Shown here in pieces: positions 1 to 14,700 of a stretch of 64,000 bases of DNA. The translations under genes and the position numbers were made by a program. A model generated the notes under the pieces. The model searched no databases and was not told the origin of the DNA. It saw only the letters and a program-made list of their open reading frames with translations. The DNA comes from Strigamia acuminata (taxonomy: Eukaryota; Arthropoda; Chilopoda; Geophilomorpha; Linotaeniidae): contig OX442316.1 in assembly GCA_949358305.1 (NCBI GenBank), positions 10,168,001-10,232,000 of the forward strand, read 5' to 3'. Numbering within the stretch: the stretch's first letter is position 1; every line of letters begins with the position of its first letter.

Positions 1-709
1 CAATCGATGAGTGTTTTCTACACCCATAAATTCGTAGTAATCAACCGAGAAATCGCAATCTCCATTACGGACACTTATTGCCAAAATCATTCGATAGGAA
101 ATATTTTTGTGCGTGTATTCGTGTAATTTAATAATATAATAAAAGACTGAAACCTTAAAAAATTAACTATAAACAAAAACATCAATCAAAGTGCACCCAG
201 ATATAAACATGGCTAATTAACCAACAAGATTCTGAAATGTAATAAAGACAGAGAAGAAATCTATCCTAATTCTGTTGACTAGTAGTAAAATTATCATCTT
301 TTCCTCTCGTAAAGAAAAAAATCGTACATATTATCACTTATATTTGTGGAGTACTCAACCTTATACACAATTAACATGCACATTTATTATACAAACTCAA
401 CATTTCAAATCAATACCACATTATATAATCCCAAAAAACAACTTTGTTCAATAATTGGTAAATTTCGTTGATAATATCGATCCAAAACATCAAAACAACT
501 TTCCTCCTACACTGTCTCTTTTGCATTGATACGGCAAACGGAAGAAGATTAATAATAGCGCACTCATTGCAACTTTTTTTCCTCTTTCATTCCATTTCAT
601 TTTAATTTTTTATTCATTTTTTTTCTTCTTCAAATGTAATTCGCTCAAAAAATATTTTTTTATTTTTAAATTAAATAAAAAAAAAAAAAAAATGATAATA
701 ATAATAATG
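1..709. other. AT-rich flank downstream of TMEM19, no gene seen
   Basis: This stretch lies beyond the stop codon of the minus-strand TMEM19 gene and should contain its 3' UTR and intergenic DNA. It is AT-rich with homopolymer runs around 640-700. I see no convincing open frame, RNA gene or terminal repeats. Confidence 0.6.
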
Positions 710-3200
<2,491 letters not shown>

Positions 3201-4076
3201 TTCTCTGTATTCCCACAGCCACCTAACACTCGACCACGTTCTCGGGCAGAGGAGTAGGCCATTTCCGGTATAGCAGCCAATCACAGCGAAAGTTACGAGA
3301 CCATTCACACATGACGTAAACTTAAGAGTTACGTCAGTTTTTTTATTGTTGCTATGGTGATTAGTGACTGATATTTGCCTGTTGTAGTGTTATGAAAAGA
3401 CAACTGAAAATAATTTTTAAAAAAATTAAAATTTCCACGATTCCAAAAATAAATTTTAAAAAAGTTTACATTTATTTTTATATAATAAAACATTTTGGTT
3501 TATAATATTTAAAATTTGGTGGTTTTTTTTTACGTTTAAGATTTCTGATATATTTCGACAAATTTTATGATAAATTTTTTTTTTCTTTTTACCGTTTAAA
3601 TTTTTAAAATAGTTAACAACTATTTATGACTTGCACAAAAGCGAGCATCAGATGCAGTCACTATCGCCATCTAGTGAGACATTCAAACATCAATAACGTT
3701 AAAATTTCATTGTAATAGTACAATTCTCGAAAATTCTAGAATATTTATTTTATTTCTTTCGAAACAAATTTTTATTTGAAACGAATTGTAATCAAAAACT
3801 GAAATAAAAAGCCGCGATCTGTTTGAATTAAAAATAAAATTTCGGACTTAACTTGTTGACATATGCAGATTAATCGTCCAATCAAAAAATGACCTATTAG
3901 ACGTCCGACTTTTTGGATTGCGACAATTTCAGAATTTCACTCGCCAGATGTTTTAGAAAATTTAAACATCTGTTGGATTCATTTCCAGATTTGAAATTTG
4001 AAATTAACTCTGCCATTACGTTTTCCAGCATTGAGAGCGGAAGAAACGCCAAGCAGATACCTGGACCTTTAGGAAA
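3201..4076. other. Intergenic region between divergent TMEM19 and ABCG gene A
   Basis: This 0.9-kb region separates two genes that point away from each other, so it should contain both promoters. It is AT-rich. I recognise no clear TATA box, repeat or RNA gene. Confidence 0.5.
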
Positions 4077-7000
4077 ATGAAAAAGTGGACTGGAAATGGC
4101 CTTTTGCAACAAAATAATAATAAAAATTATTCCACGTATCAAGAAGCAAGCTTAGAGGTAAATAAATATCTTTATTCTTCGATTATGCAATAAACTAAGA
4201 AAATTATTGGGTGAGAATAGTCACGATTGGGAATTTGACCACTGACCAACATATTTTTTTGAAGAAAAACTTTATCTGCGTAAGTAATTACTAACCTTGG
4301 ACATGTGGCGTATCGGTTTCCAGTGTCCTTAAATATATATAATAATGCCGTTTTAGAATAAATTTCGAAACTTAATTTAAAAATATATTAATTTGTATAG
4401 TTTACACGTAGAAATGTGGTCTGCAATCTCTATTGAACGGAAAAAAATATAAAAATTTTTATTATTATAAATCTCAGCAATTACAGTTGTCAATATTGAT
4501 TTAAAAAATTACACGTCCACAGCTGTTCTCCAGTATCATTTTAAAAATCGCACCGACATCATTTTTAATTAATAAATTAGAAGCAATTAGTTCACCTCGT
4601 TTGGAATATATTCTAACTATTACAACAATTTCAGTCACAACCAATTTTAAACGAAAATGATTGGAATTCCGAGCACCTTCCGAAGGAAATTTTATTGACT
4701 TGGAAAGACATCAGTGTTCATTGTACGCAAGTTACTAAACAAAAATGTTGTTCGTGGTTCAAAAAGAAATCAATTCAATCAACAAAGCAGATACTATACA
4801 ACGGTAAATTTAAAAAAAATAAAATAAAATAAAATAAAATTCCACTTTACTTTACTTTACTTTACTTTTTGTCAGTCAATGGATTAGCAAAACCAGGCGA
4901 ATTACTAGCAATCATGGGTGCAAGGTAAAATAAGTTTTAAAAAAAAGCGAAATTAAACCTCTTATTGATTCCCTTTACCCCAGTGGTGCAGGAAAGTCTA
5001 CCCTATTAAACATCCTCACCATAAAAAACCAAAGCGCACTCACGGTTTCGGGTCAAGTGCTTATCAACCACCAACCAGTAACTAGTAAAGTGATTGCAGC
5101 TGTATCAGCTTATGTACAGCAAGATGACCTTTTTGTCGGTACACTTACAGTCAGGGAACAACTCATTTTCCAAGTAGATGTAACTAACAACTTGTATAAA
5201 CTTTTTAATCACGCAATCACGAAATTTCAGGCGAGGCTAAGAATGGATAATAAAACCACTTATCCACAGATATTAAAGCGGGTTGACGAAGTTATACACG
5301 AGGTATAAACAAAGCAATTAACTCCCAATACAAACCCAATCAAGCTGTTATTTTTTTTATGTAGCTGGGATTAGCTAAATGCCAAGATACGTTAATTGGA
5401 ATTATTGGACGTGTGAAAGGGATTTCTGGTGGGGAAAAACGTCGATTAGCCGTTGCTTGTGAAGTGTTGACAAATCCATCGTTGATGTTCTGTGACGAGC
5501 CAACTTCGGGCTTGGATTCATCCATGGCCCAAAATGTCGTCTCGCTCTTGCGAAACTTGGCACTCAAAGGCAAAACAATTATATGCACGATCCATCAACC
5601 GTCTTCTCAATTATATGCTTTGTTTGATAAGTAAGTAATAATAATAATTAGTACTAACTAGCGTTGCATTTTTAATTTTTTGTATGTAGGATTTTATTTT
5701 TAGCTGAAGGCAGAGTTGCGTATTTAGGTACCAGAGAAGATGCACTCCAATTCTTTAATAAGTATGTTTGATATATTTTGTGTGTAAAAATTTTTAATTT
5801 TTTTTTTTTAGTTTGAATTACCACTGTCCTTCAAATTACAATCCCGCAGATTACTTTATACACACACTTGCTGTCACAGCAGATGAAATGGAGGAGAAGA
5901 AATGCGTTATTTCAGTTTAGTATATCTCAGGTTGCATTGTTTGCTCGAGTGAATGACCATACAAATATTTCTAGGACATTTGCAATGCATTTAAAAGCAC
6001 TGAAAATTATAAATCGATCAAAAAAGAAATTGATATCGACGTTCATGTCGAATATTCACAATTATTACACCAAAAAGTCAAATCGGCGTAAGTATAAGTT
6101 AGACTTGTACAAACCGCACATTCAATATGATTCCATTTACAGCTACAGAGTGTCTTGGTTCAAGCAATTCAGAGCTGTCTTGTGGCGATCATGTATTAGT
6201 GTTTATAGAGAGCCATTGCTGATGAAAATGAGAATCATGCAAACTTTAGTAAGTATTAACATGAACCAAAGATACTGTAATATGGACACATATCCACAAG
6301 TTTAGTGCGTTTTGCCACCGATAGCGCCACATAATATATCGCCGCACTGTATTCTGGGACGACAACAGGTAACAAACATGCTTAGTTGGCATGCAATGTA
6401 TGACACGCAATTGCTGACATCCAATCAGTGCACAGAACAACAAATCAATAGGAAATAACACCCGGATATGTGTCCATGTTATCCTTGGTGTATCTCTTGA
6501 TAAAACGCTAATATTGCACAAATTAAGTGTATTTTTTTTTTAATTAATTATTTCAGTTAGTCGGTTTTTTTGTGGGGTTTGTCTACTATCACCAAGATCT
6601 GTCTCAATTAAGTGTAAACAATATTAACGGTGCGATGTATATTCTATTAGTCAGTATGACCTTCCAAAATCTATTTGCTGTTATCAATGTAAGCATTCGG
6701 CATTTCGGTGTATGAAGATTTAAAGCTGAATCTATAATAACTTCATTAGGTCTTATCATCTGAACTTCCGATATTTCTGCGGGAACATTGGAGTGGATTA
6801 TACAGGGCTGATGTCTATTTTTTCAGCAAAACATTAGCTGAAGTATAAATAAGAAAATAATTGATGCAATTGGTGATGGCTAAGCACGTTTTTGTTTCAG
6901 GCGCCCATATTTATTGTTATGCCCTTTCTTTTATCGACAATTGCTTATTGGATGATCGGTATGAAAGAATAAATTTTTCTTTTTACTTTTTCTAAATATG

Positions 7001-7714
7001 TAAAATATTAAAAAAAAAATTTCTTTTAGGATTTTACCCAGATATTATAAAATTTCTCATTGCGAGTGTAATCTATATTCTCGTAGCCAATGCCGCTATA
7101 TCATTTGGTAATCATTCCAAACTTAATAAAATATACAAGTAAAGTTAACCTTTCACTACCTTTTTAGGTTATTTGATTTCTGCTGTTAGTTCAAGTACTA
7201 CAATGGCTTTATCAGTGGGACCGCCTGCTGTTTTACCATTACTTCTGTTTGGTGGATTCTTTCTAAATAAAAGGTAATCCTTTGGTATTTGCTTTAAAAG
7301 AGAGTGATGTTTGACTTTGAGCATTCATGTATAGGTCTGTTCCATGGTACTTAAATTGGTTGCAATACATTTCCTGGTTTAAATACGCATTTGAAGCCCT
7401 GGCCATCAACCAGTGGAAAGATGTCAAACACTTAGGTATTGTATTAAAATTTAAAAAATCAATATTAATTGATTTCTTTTCTAGACTGTAATGTTAACAA
7501 CGTCACGTGTCCCAAGAATGGTTTGGTTATTTTACAAACTTTGGATTTTTACCCGGTAAGAATATAATTGATTGATGCAAATTGAATAATTTATACAATT
7601 ACTATTTTTTAGGACGAATTTCTGCCAAATATTCTTTGCCTTATTATTCTAATTATACTAATTCGATTGGCGGCATTTATAGCTTTTTCAATACGCGCCT
7701 CTAGAAAACCATAA
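4077..7714 (+). CDS. White-like ABCG half-transporter, gene A (18 exons)
   Basis: Exons: 4077-4157, 4635-4803, 4876-4924, 4984-5173, 5231-5302, 5365-5630, 5690-5761, 5812-5914, 5975-6087, 6143-6248, 6557-6688, 6750-6842, 6901-6958, 7030-7107, 7168-7273, 7335-7435, 7485-7555, 7613-7714. They sum to 1962 bases (653 aa) with all phases matching. The N-terminal half is an ATP-binding domain: Walker A GASGAGKST split across exons 3-4, Q-loop region YVQQDDLF, signature [10 protein letters not shown], Walker [14 protein letters not shown], and H-loop TIHQPSS. The C-terminal half has about six membrane segments, with White-like motifs [31 protein letters not shown] and INQW, and a CPKNG loop near the end. 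The family exports or sequesters small molecules as dimers; Drosophila White moves pigment precursors. The first exon is the least certain: it was chosen because its ATG frame joins exon 2 in phase. Intron 10 holds a MITE (6265-6489). Confidence 0.88.
6265..6489. mobile_element. MITE-like element in intron 10 of ABCG gene A
   Basis: About 225 bases bounded by imperfect inverted repeats. The left end reads ACCAAAGATA and leads into ATGGACACATATCC. The right end, on the opposite strand, reads ACCAAGGATA followed by ACATGGACACATATCC. There is no coding capacity. The intron is longer than its neighbours (308 bases), as expected if the element inserted there. I could not settle a target duplication. 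Confidence 0.55.
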
Positions 7715-8777
7715 AAATGATTGCATAATAACAATATTGATGAGTTGCACTGTTAAGTTAAAATATAAACAAAATAATCTGACGTTAAAGAATTAATAAA
7801 TAAATTTATGTTTGTGGTTTATCTATAACTCATTTTCAAGGAATAACATTTAGTATTTCCTTATTTCCTGGTATATGTTTACATAACAGCAGCTAAACAC
7901 GAGGCACATAAGTTATCACACTGCAGTGACGCCACTGTCCCGAGAATTGATACCTTACCTTAATATCACAAGGAAAAAAAATCTAAGAAAACAAATTAGA
8001 CGTCGTATTGTACAATGGAAATAAATTTTTGTCATCAAAATAAAACTATTTTATTTTTCAAATGAAATTGTTGTTGATGTACAAGAACTACGTCTAACCT
8101 TGAACGAAGATCTAAAGTCTAAAATGCACAGTTACTATATCCCTCTTTGTAATTTTTTTTACTACTAGTAGTAGTCCCGCCGTGGAAGAATGTTTTCAAT
8201 ATTTAATCAGCTGCAACGTTCATTTTTCCTGTACAAATAATGACATCGTTTCTGCAGGTCTGTGGAACATTAAAAAAGAAATAACAAACTTTTTTGTTGT
8301 AACACTAGTTTCAACACAGCCATAAATACTTCTGGCGTCCAGGTTGAGAGAGTAGGAGGCATTGTTGGGATGAAGTGACATCACGAATACTCTCTAACTT
8401 CCTGTTTCGCGTCTAACTCCACCAATTTCAATCCTATTTGTCGTTTTTCTCTCATTTTATCGTTTTTGCATTTTTTCTAAGTTAAATTTAAACTGAATAC
8501 ATCTGAATTGTGACGTCTCCCAATTCAACAGGTATTTGCTAAGGATCGTTTAAAATTTTGTTTGTATGCTGATTACAGGCAGCCAATACATTATTGACAA
8601 AAAGTGAAAGAGAATTTCGTGTTGCCACTTCTTGTAAGTATACGCTCCTTACTCATCACAATCCCTCAGTTCGCAGTCGTGTGTCAATATTTTATTTTAT
8701 TTAAATTATTGCGTAAGTCTTGAACATAAATTAATGTTATTCATTCAATATACAACATCTCCATCAAAAACTGTCAA
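7715..8777. other. Intergenic region between ABCG genes A and B
   Basis: This 1.06-kb stretch contains the gene A 3' UTR (AATAAA-type sequences around 7793) and presumably the gene B promoter. No ORF, RNA gene or clear repeat was recognised. Confidence 0.5.
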
Positions 8778-11700
8778 ATGAACAGCTGCATAACCACCTG
8801 TATAATAAATAAAGAAGTTATACAATTTGTCTCAGAAGAGAAATACAGTACATTGAGAACGAACAAAAATCAACTAATCAATATGAACAAAAGAATGTCG
8901 AGGCAGAATTCGACTGAAAATTTACTTTTGCTTCCAAAGAAACCGAAAACTTATTTGGCATCCAAAGAAACATGTGTGCAGGTAATCAGCATTTATTAAT
9001 CTCAAAAAAAGATCAGTAAAACTAAAAACTTTTAAGCTCCATTACGTAAACTAAAAAATCCTCATTCTAATGTAAACTGTAACAAAGTGTAAATTTACCA
9101 TAACTGAATTCCAGATAGACCAAACAAAATATGAAAGTGGCTCATTTTCCCAGCATTCTTCTCCAGAAATTGTATTAACATGGACAGATATCAGTGCCAC
9201 TTGTGTCCCACTTGGTACAAAACAAAAGTTCTGTTCCAGTTTAAGAAAAAGCACCATTCAACCTATAAAACAGATCCTAAGTAACGGTAATCACGATATT
9301 TATAACCAAATAAACACCCCTTAATTAGGGATTCACTTTACCGTATTACCCTGCTTATTGCCGCATGGGTTTATCATCTTTTTCAAATCTCGCTCAAAAA
9401 GTCTATACCGGCATGCGGGTATAGAGTGAAACCTGGTATAAGTGAAAGTTAAAAGAGCCCAGATGAATAATTATGTTAAAATTTGGGCCTGAAATAAAAG
9501 TTTTATTGATAAATCAGAAATTACTACTAAATTTTTGGAAAAATTTATAGAAATTTGGGCCAATCTCCTATATCTTGGACATCTAAATATGCGTTATAAG
9601 CATGTTTTGAGTTAAAATTTTAAAAAAAAATTCGTACTTACACGGGATAATACGGTAATCATTTTAATAATGTCAGTAAAGATCTACAAAGTGTTTACGT
9701 ACTAGTACATGCACATGAGTCATGACGCCTTTTATTTACTAGTTGATGGATTAGCAAGACCAAGAGAATTATTAGCCATTATGGGTGCAAGGTGAAATAA
9801 ATTAAATCCCTCTTTCCTTGGTTGAATTTTCAATTTATTTCATTTAGCGGCGCAGGAAAAACAACACTATTAAACATCCTAACAAAGAAAAATCTAGGCA
9901 CGTTAACTGTGTCGGGTCAAGTGCATGTCAATCATCTACCTGTAACTAGGAAAATGATTGCATCAATTGCGGCTTACATTCAACATGACAGTCTTTTTAT
10001 TGGCACTCTCACAGTCAAAGAACAACTCATTTTTCAAGTAAATTTCAATTGTATAACTTCAAAAAATAAATTATGTTACCAAAATTCAGTACTTTAAAGA
10101 AAAAACCGCTCGGTGGTTAATTGCCCACCAATCCAATTTTTTCCATCCCTCGAGGGGACTGGGAATGGCCTGTTGAAAGGTGGAACGACTATGTTTAGAT
10201 TCGTTAATGCGCCATGGCACCAACCTGACATTGGTCTTGAATGAATATTGGTCAGAGGCAGGAGTGTAACTCTTTGTAATGCGAGCAAAGATAGCCGCGG
10301 GGGACAGTTCTATCAAGAACTTAGCTGTGCTTAGCTTTAATGGTGAGACTGTGTAACGAGTGCGAATGATGGCCGCGAGTTACAGTTGTAATCAGTTCAA
10401 GAACCCGCACATGTTTGTCTCAAGAGTTTTCTGCAATAGTGATAAATGGCTACAAAATGCCATAAGTAACATAATTTATTTGTTGATGTTGTACAATTAC
10501 AAATTGTGCTAAGTAATGAAGCAAAGTATTAATTGTATGAATAACAAATAAATGACGTTACTCCCCACCCTTGTTTATAACATCGTAAGAAGCCTAACCA
10601 AGCAAAATGATTATTCTAATTTTTTTGTGGGAAACAAATAAAACTTATGCGTGGTTCACACTTAAACCACTTTTCTAGAACTTATGATTTTCTAAAAGTC
10701 TAAGTTCTACAAATCTGAAATCAGTTGTTCACACTTAAGGATAGTTTTGTACAAGTGTCATGACGTTTTAACCTGCTGTTGGCAGTCATTTTTTGTGAAC
10801 GTCAGCCCAAAACTAGGTAGTCACATGACACAATGGGGGTGTGCTTTGCAGTTGTGACGTCAAGTTTAAGAAAACTTTTCTTCAACTTGAGTTGTAGAAA
10901 AGTCTGCCATCTTGTTTTGAGTTCTAGAAAACCTGTGGTAGTGTGAACACAAAAGTGGTTCAGGTGTAAACAGGGCACAACCATGTGTACAGTATAACTA
11001 TTAACAAGTCACATATAAAATAATCCAATTAAAAATATTCTATTTATTTACATTATTCTGCTTTCTGCCGGTATGGTCACTAAGATTGGACAAGGTGGCA
11101 ATTATTTCCAAGTAGGGCTCACCAATTGGACAAGTCATAATTTACATCATTTATTTGTTATTCATACAATTAATATTTTGCTTCATTGCCCAGAAAAGTT
11201 TGTAAAATTTGCAAAATTTCAGGCAAGACTTACTATGAGTAATACCACTTACATGGAAAAATTAAAAAGAGTGGACGAAATTATTCAAGAGGTAAGCAAG
11301 GTAACCATATCTAAGTTTTAATTGAAATGTATATAGTTTTAATTAGTTAGGATTATCTACATGCCAAGACACTTTAATTGGAATCGTTGGGGTGGTCAAA
11401 GGAATTTCTGGTGGTGAAAAACTGCGTTTAGCTGTTGCTTGTGAAATACTAACAAATCCACCTTTGCTGTTCTGTGACGAGCCTACATCAGGATTAGATT
11501 CAGCAATGGCCCAACATGTTGTGACCATTTTACGCAATTTAGCAATGAAAGGCAGAACCGTCGTATGTACAATTCATCAACCATCGTCTGAAACATACGC
11601 CCTCTTTGACAAGTAAAGAAATGTTGCAAATGGTTGTCAACATGTCATATTGATTTGCTCAATTTTGTTCTAGAGTTTTATTTCTAGCTGAAGGAAGAGT

Positions 11701-14700
11701 TGCGTATATAGGTTCTAGAGACAACGCTTTAGAATATTTTGAAAAGTGACGTCCCCCATTATCTGATAATGTAATCAGGATGTAACAAAACTAAGTCAAT
11801 ATTTCTTTTTCTAGTCTACATTTCAAATGCCCAATCAATTACAATCCAGCTGAACATGTAATCCGTACTCTTGCTGTCACTGAAGATGACACTGAAGGAA
11901 AAATGGGAATAATTTCAGTTGGTAGTTTATAATTTGCAATATATAAAATCATTTTTAAAATATTTCTTTTTACAGGAAATATGTAATTCGTTTAAAAAAT
12001 CAGATGATAATTTATTACTCAAAGAGGAAATTGAATCGATAATAAATAGTAAAGACATGCAACTACCAGAACAAATAATAAAATCACGGTACGCAATATA
12101 TTTGTACCGACAAGAATAACATAAACCACCATTTTGTCACTTGAATATCGTTTTGTTTTAGTTATAAAGTCCCTTGGATTGAACAGTTCACAGCTGTTTT
12201 CTGGCGGTCTTGTATAAGCATTTATAAAGAGCCAGTTCGAATAAAACTCAGACTTCTGCAAGCTTTTGTAAGTGCACAAACAAACACAACTTATAAGTAT
12301 TCTAAGAATTAAAACTAACAAGTAAGCCATTTTACTGGTGTAGTGATCCAAAAAAATAGACCCAAACACAAGAATTGTATTACAATGTACAGACATTGTA
12401 ATCGATTACCTATTGTTAGGAAATTGTTTGCTTTCCTGACAAAGCAACCAATAAACAGAACAAACATGATTTTTAAATTACAAATTATAAAGGCTAAATG
12501 TTGATCCTTGAACCGGGCTGAAGTTGGCACCACATTCACATTCGCCCAAACTAGAGATAGAACAAATCCCAATTTTTTTTACCACAGATTTTAATGGTTT
12601 TTACACCAAAAGAAAGAGGACTTTCTCCTTAACAAACCCTGAAAAGCACAAGTCTCTACCCCTCTTAGTTTTCGAGCAGCAACCATTTGAATATGACAAA
12701 AAAAAGTTGTTCTACAATCCCGAATCTGGTGCCACAACTTCAAACTGGAATATCTCAACAACCTGACCACGGATTTCTTTTTTTAAAAAACCAACAGAAA
12801 GAGGAATGTCTTCTCTACAAACCCTGTAAAGGACAACACTGCAGCCCTCTTACTTGTTAGTTTTCGAGCGGCGACCGTTTCAATATGGCGCAAAAAAGAC
12901 TTGTCCTAAATTTCCGAATCTGGTGCAACAACTTCACACTGCAATATCTCAACAACCTGACCACGGATTTTGCCACGATTTTGAACACATTTTACCACGC
13001 TATTGCACACATTTTGCCATGTTTTTGCACACATTTTGCCAGGCTATTGCACACATTTTGACAAGTGTTTGCACACATTTTAACACGTATTTGCACACAT
13101 TTTGCACATTTTGTACCATTCCTCCATAGGTTAGCCTAATGCTTCCCGAATGCTTCCCGAATGCTCCCGTGTGGGCTTTTTGGTCTGTTTGGTCTTTTTG
13201 GTCTGTTTGGTCTTTTTGGTCTGTTTGGTCTTTTAGTCTTCTTGGTCTTTTTGGTCAAAATGGTCAAAATGCTCGCCGGATGCTCCTCGGATTTCCTCCG
13301 GATTCCCCCCGGATTTCCCCCGGATTTCCCCCGGATTCCCCCTAAAAACATGCTGAAGGTCGTTTAAAGGTTGTTTAAAAGTCGTTTAAAGGTCGTTTGT
13401 AGGTCTTTGGTAGGTTGTTGAAAGTCATTGGAAGGTCGTTTGAAAGTTGTTAAAAAGTCGTTTAAAGGTCGTTTAAAGGTCTTTTTAAGGGTACTGGAAG
13501 GTCGTTGGAAGGTTGCTGGAAGGTCATTGAAAGGTCGTTTGTAGGTTGTTGAATAGTTGTTTAAAGGTTACTGGAAGGTCGTTGGAAGGTCATTGAAAGG
13601 TCGTTGGAAGATCATTTGAAGGTCGTTGGAAAGTCGTTTAAAGGTTGTTTGAAGGTTGTTTGAAGGTTGTTGAAAGGTCGTTTGAAGGTCATTTGAAGGT
13701 CGTTGAAAAGTTGTTTGAAGGTCGTTGGAAAGTTGTTAAAAGGTCATTTGAAGGTCATTGAAAGGTCGTTTAAAGGTCATTTGAAGGGTGTTTGAAAGTT
13801 GTTGGAAGGTTGTTGGAAAGTCGTTGGAAGGTTGTTAGAAGGTTGTTGGAAGGTTGTTGGAAGGTCATTAAGGTCGTTGAAAGGTTGGTTGAAGGTCAAT
13901 AAAAAATCGTTGAAAGGTTGGTTGAAGGTCATTTGAAGGTTGTTGAAAGGTCATTTGAAAGTCATTGAAAAGTCATTTGAAGGTCGTTGGAAAGTTGTTA
14001 AAAGGTCGTTTGAAAGTCGTTGAAAGGTCGTATAAAGGTCATTTGAAGGGTGTTTGAAAGTCGTTGGAAGGTTGTTGGAAAGTCGTTGGAAGGTTGTTGG
14101 AAAGTCGTTGGAAGGTTGTTGGAAGGTTGTTGGAAAGTCATTAAAAGGTCGTTTGAAGGTCGTTTAAAGGTCGTTTGAAGGTTGTTTAAAGGTCGTTTAA
14201 AAGTTATTTGAAGGGTGTATGAAAGTCGTTGGAAGGTTGTTGGAAAGTTGTTGGAAGGTTGTTGGAAGGTCATTAAGGTCGTTGAAAGGTCGGTTGAAGG
14301 TCAATAAAAAGTTGTTGAAAGGTTGGTTGAAGGTCATTTGAAGGTTGTTGAAAGGTCATTTGAAGGTCGTTGGAAAGTCGTTAAAAGGTCGTTAAAAAGT
14401 CGTTAAAAGGTCGTTTGAAGGTCGTTGAAAGGTCGTATAAAGGTCATTTGAAGGGTGTTTGAAAGTCGTTGGAAGGTTGTTGGAAAGTTGTTGGAAGGTT
14501 GTTGGAAAGTCGTTAAAAGGTTGTTGGAAGGTTGTTGGAAGGTCATTAAAAGGTCGTTTGAAGGTCGTTTGAAGGTTGTAGAAAGGTCATTTGAAGGTCG
14601 TTAAAAAGTTGTTTTAAGGTCTTTTCAAGGTTATTGAAAGGTTGTTGGAAGGTTGTTTGAAGGTCGTTAAAAGTACGTTGAAAAGTTGTTTAAAGGTTAT

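Noticed and set aside
3201-3308. Upstream extension of the TMEM19 first exon from a GTG codon
   Set aside because: No ATG exists in the extended frame and family members start near the MKEA-type position; it is more likely 5' UTR.
3897-4142. Minus-strand 81-aa frame
   Set aside because: It is antisense to the proposed first exon of ABCG gene A and shows no recognisable domain or splice continuation.
13139-14273. Open frames in the Foldback unit on both strands (W/F/S-rich and T/F/Q/P-rich), also at 16717-17902
   Set aside because: They are translations of short tandem repeats open in several frames at once, with no domain and no start context.
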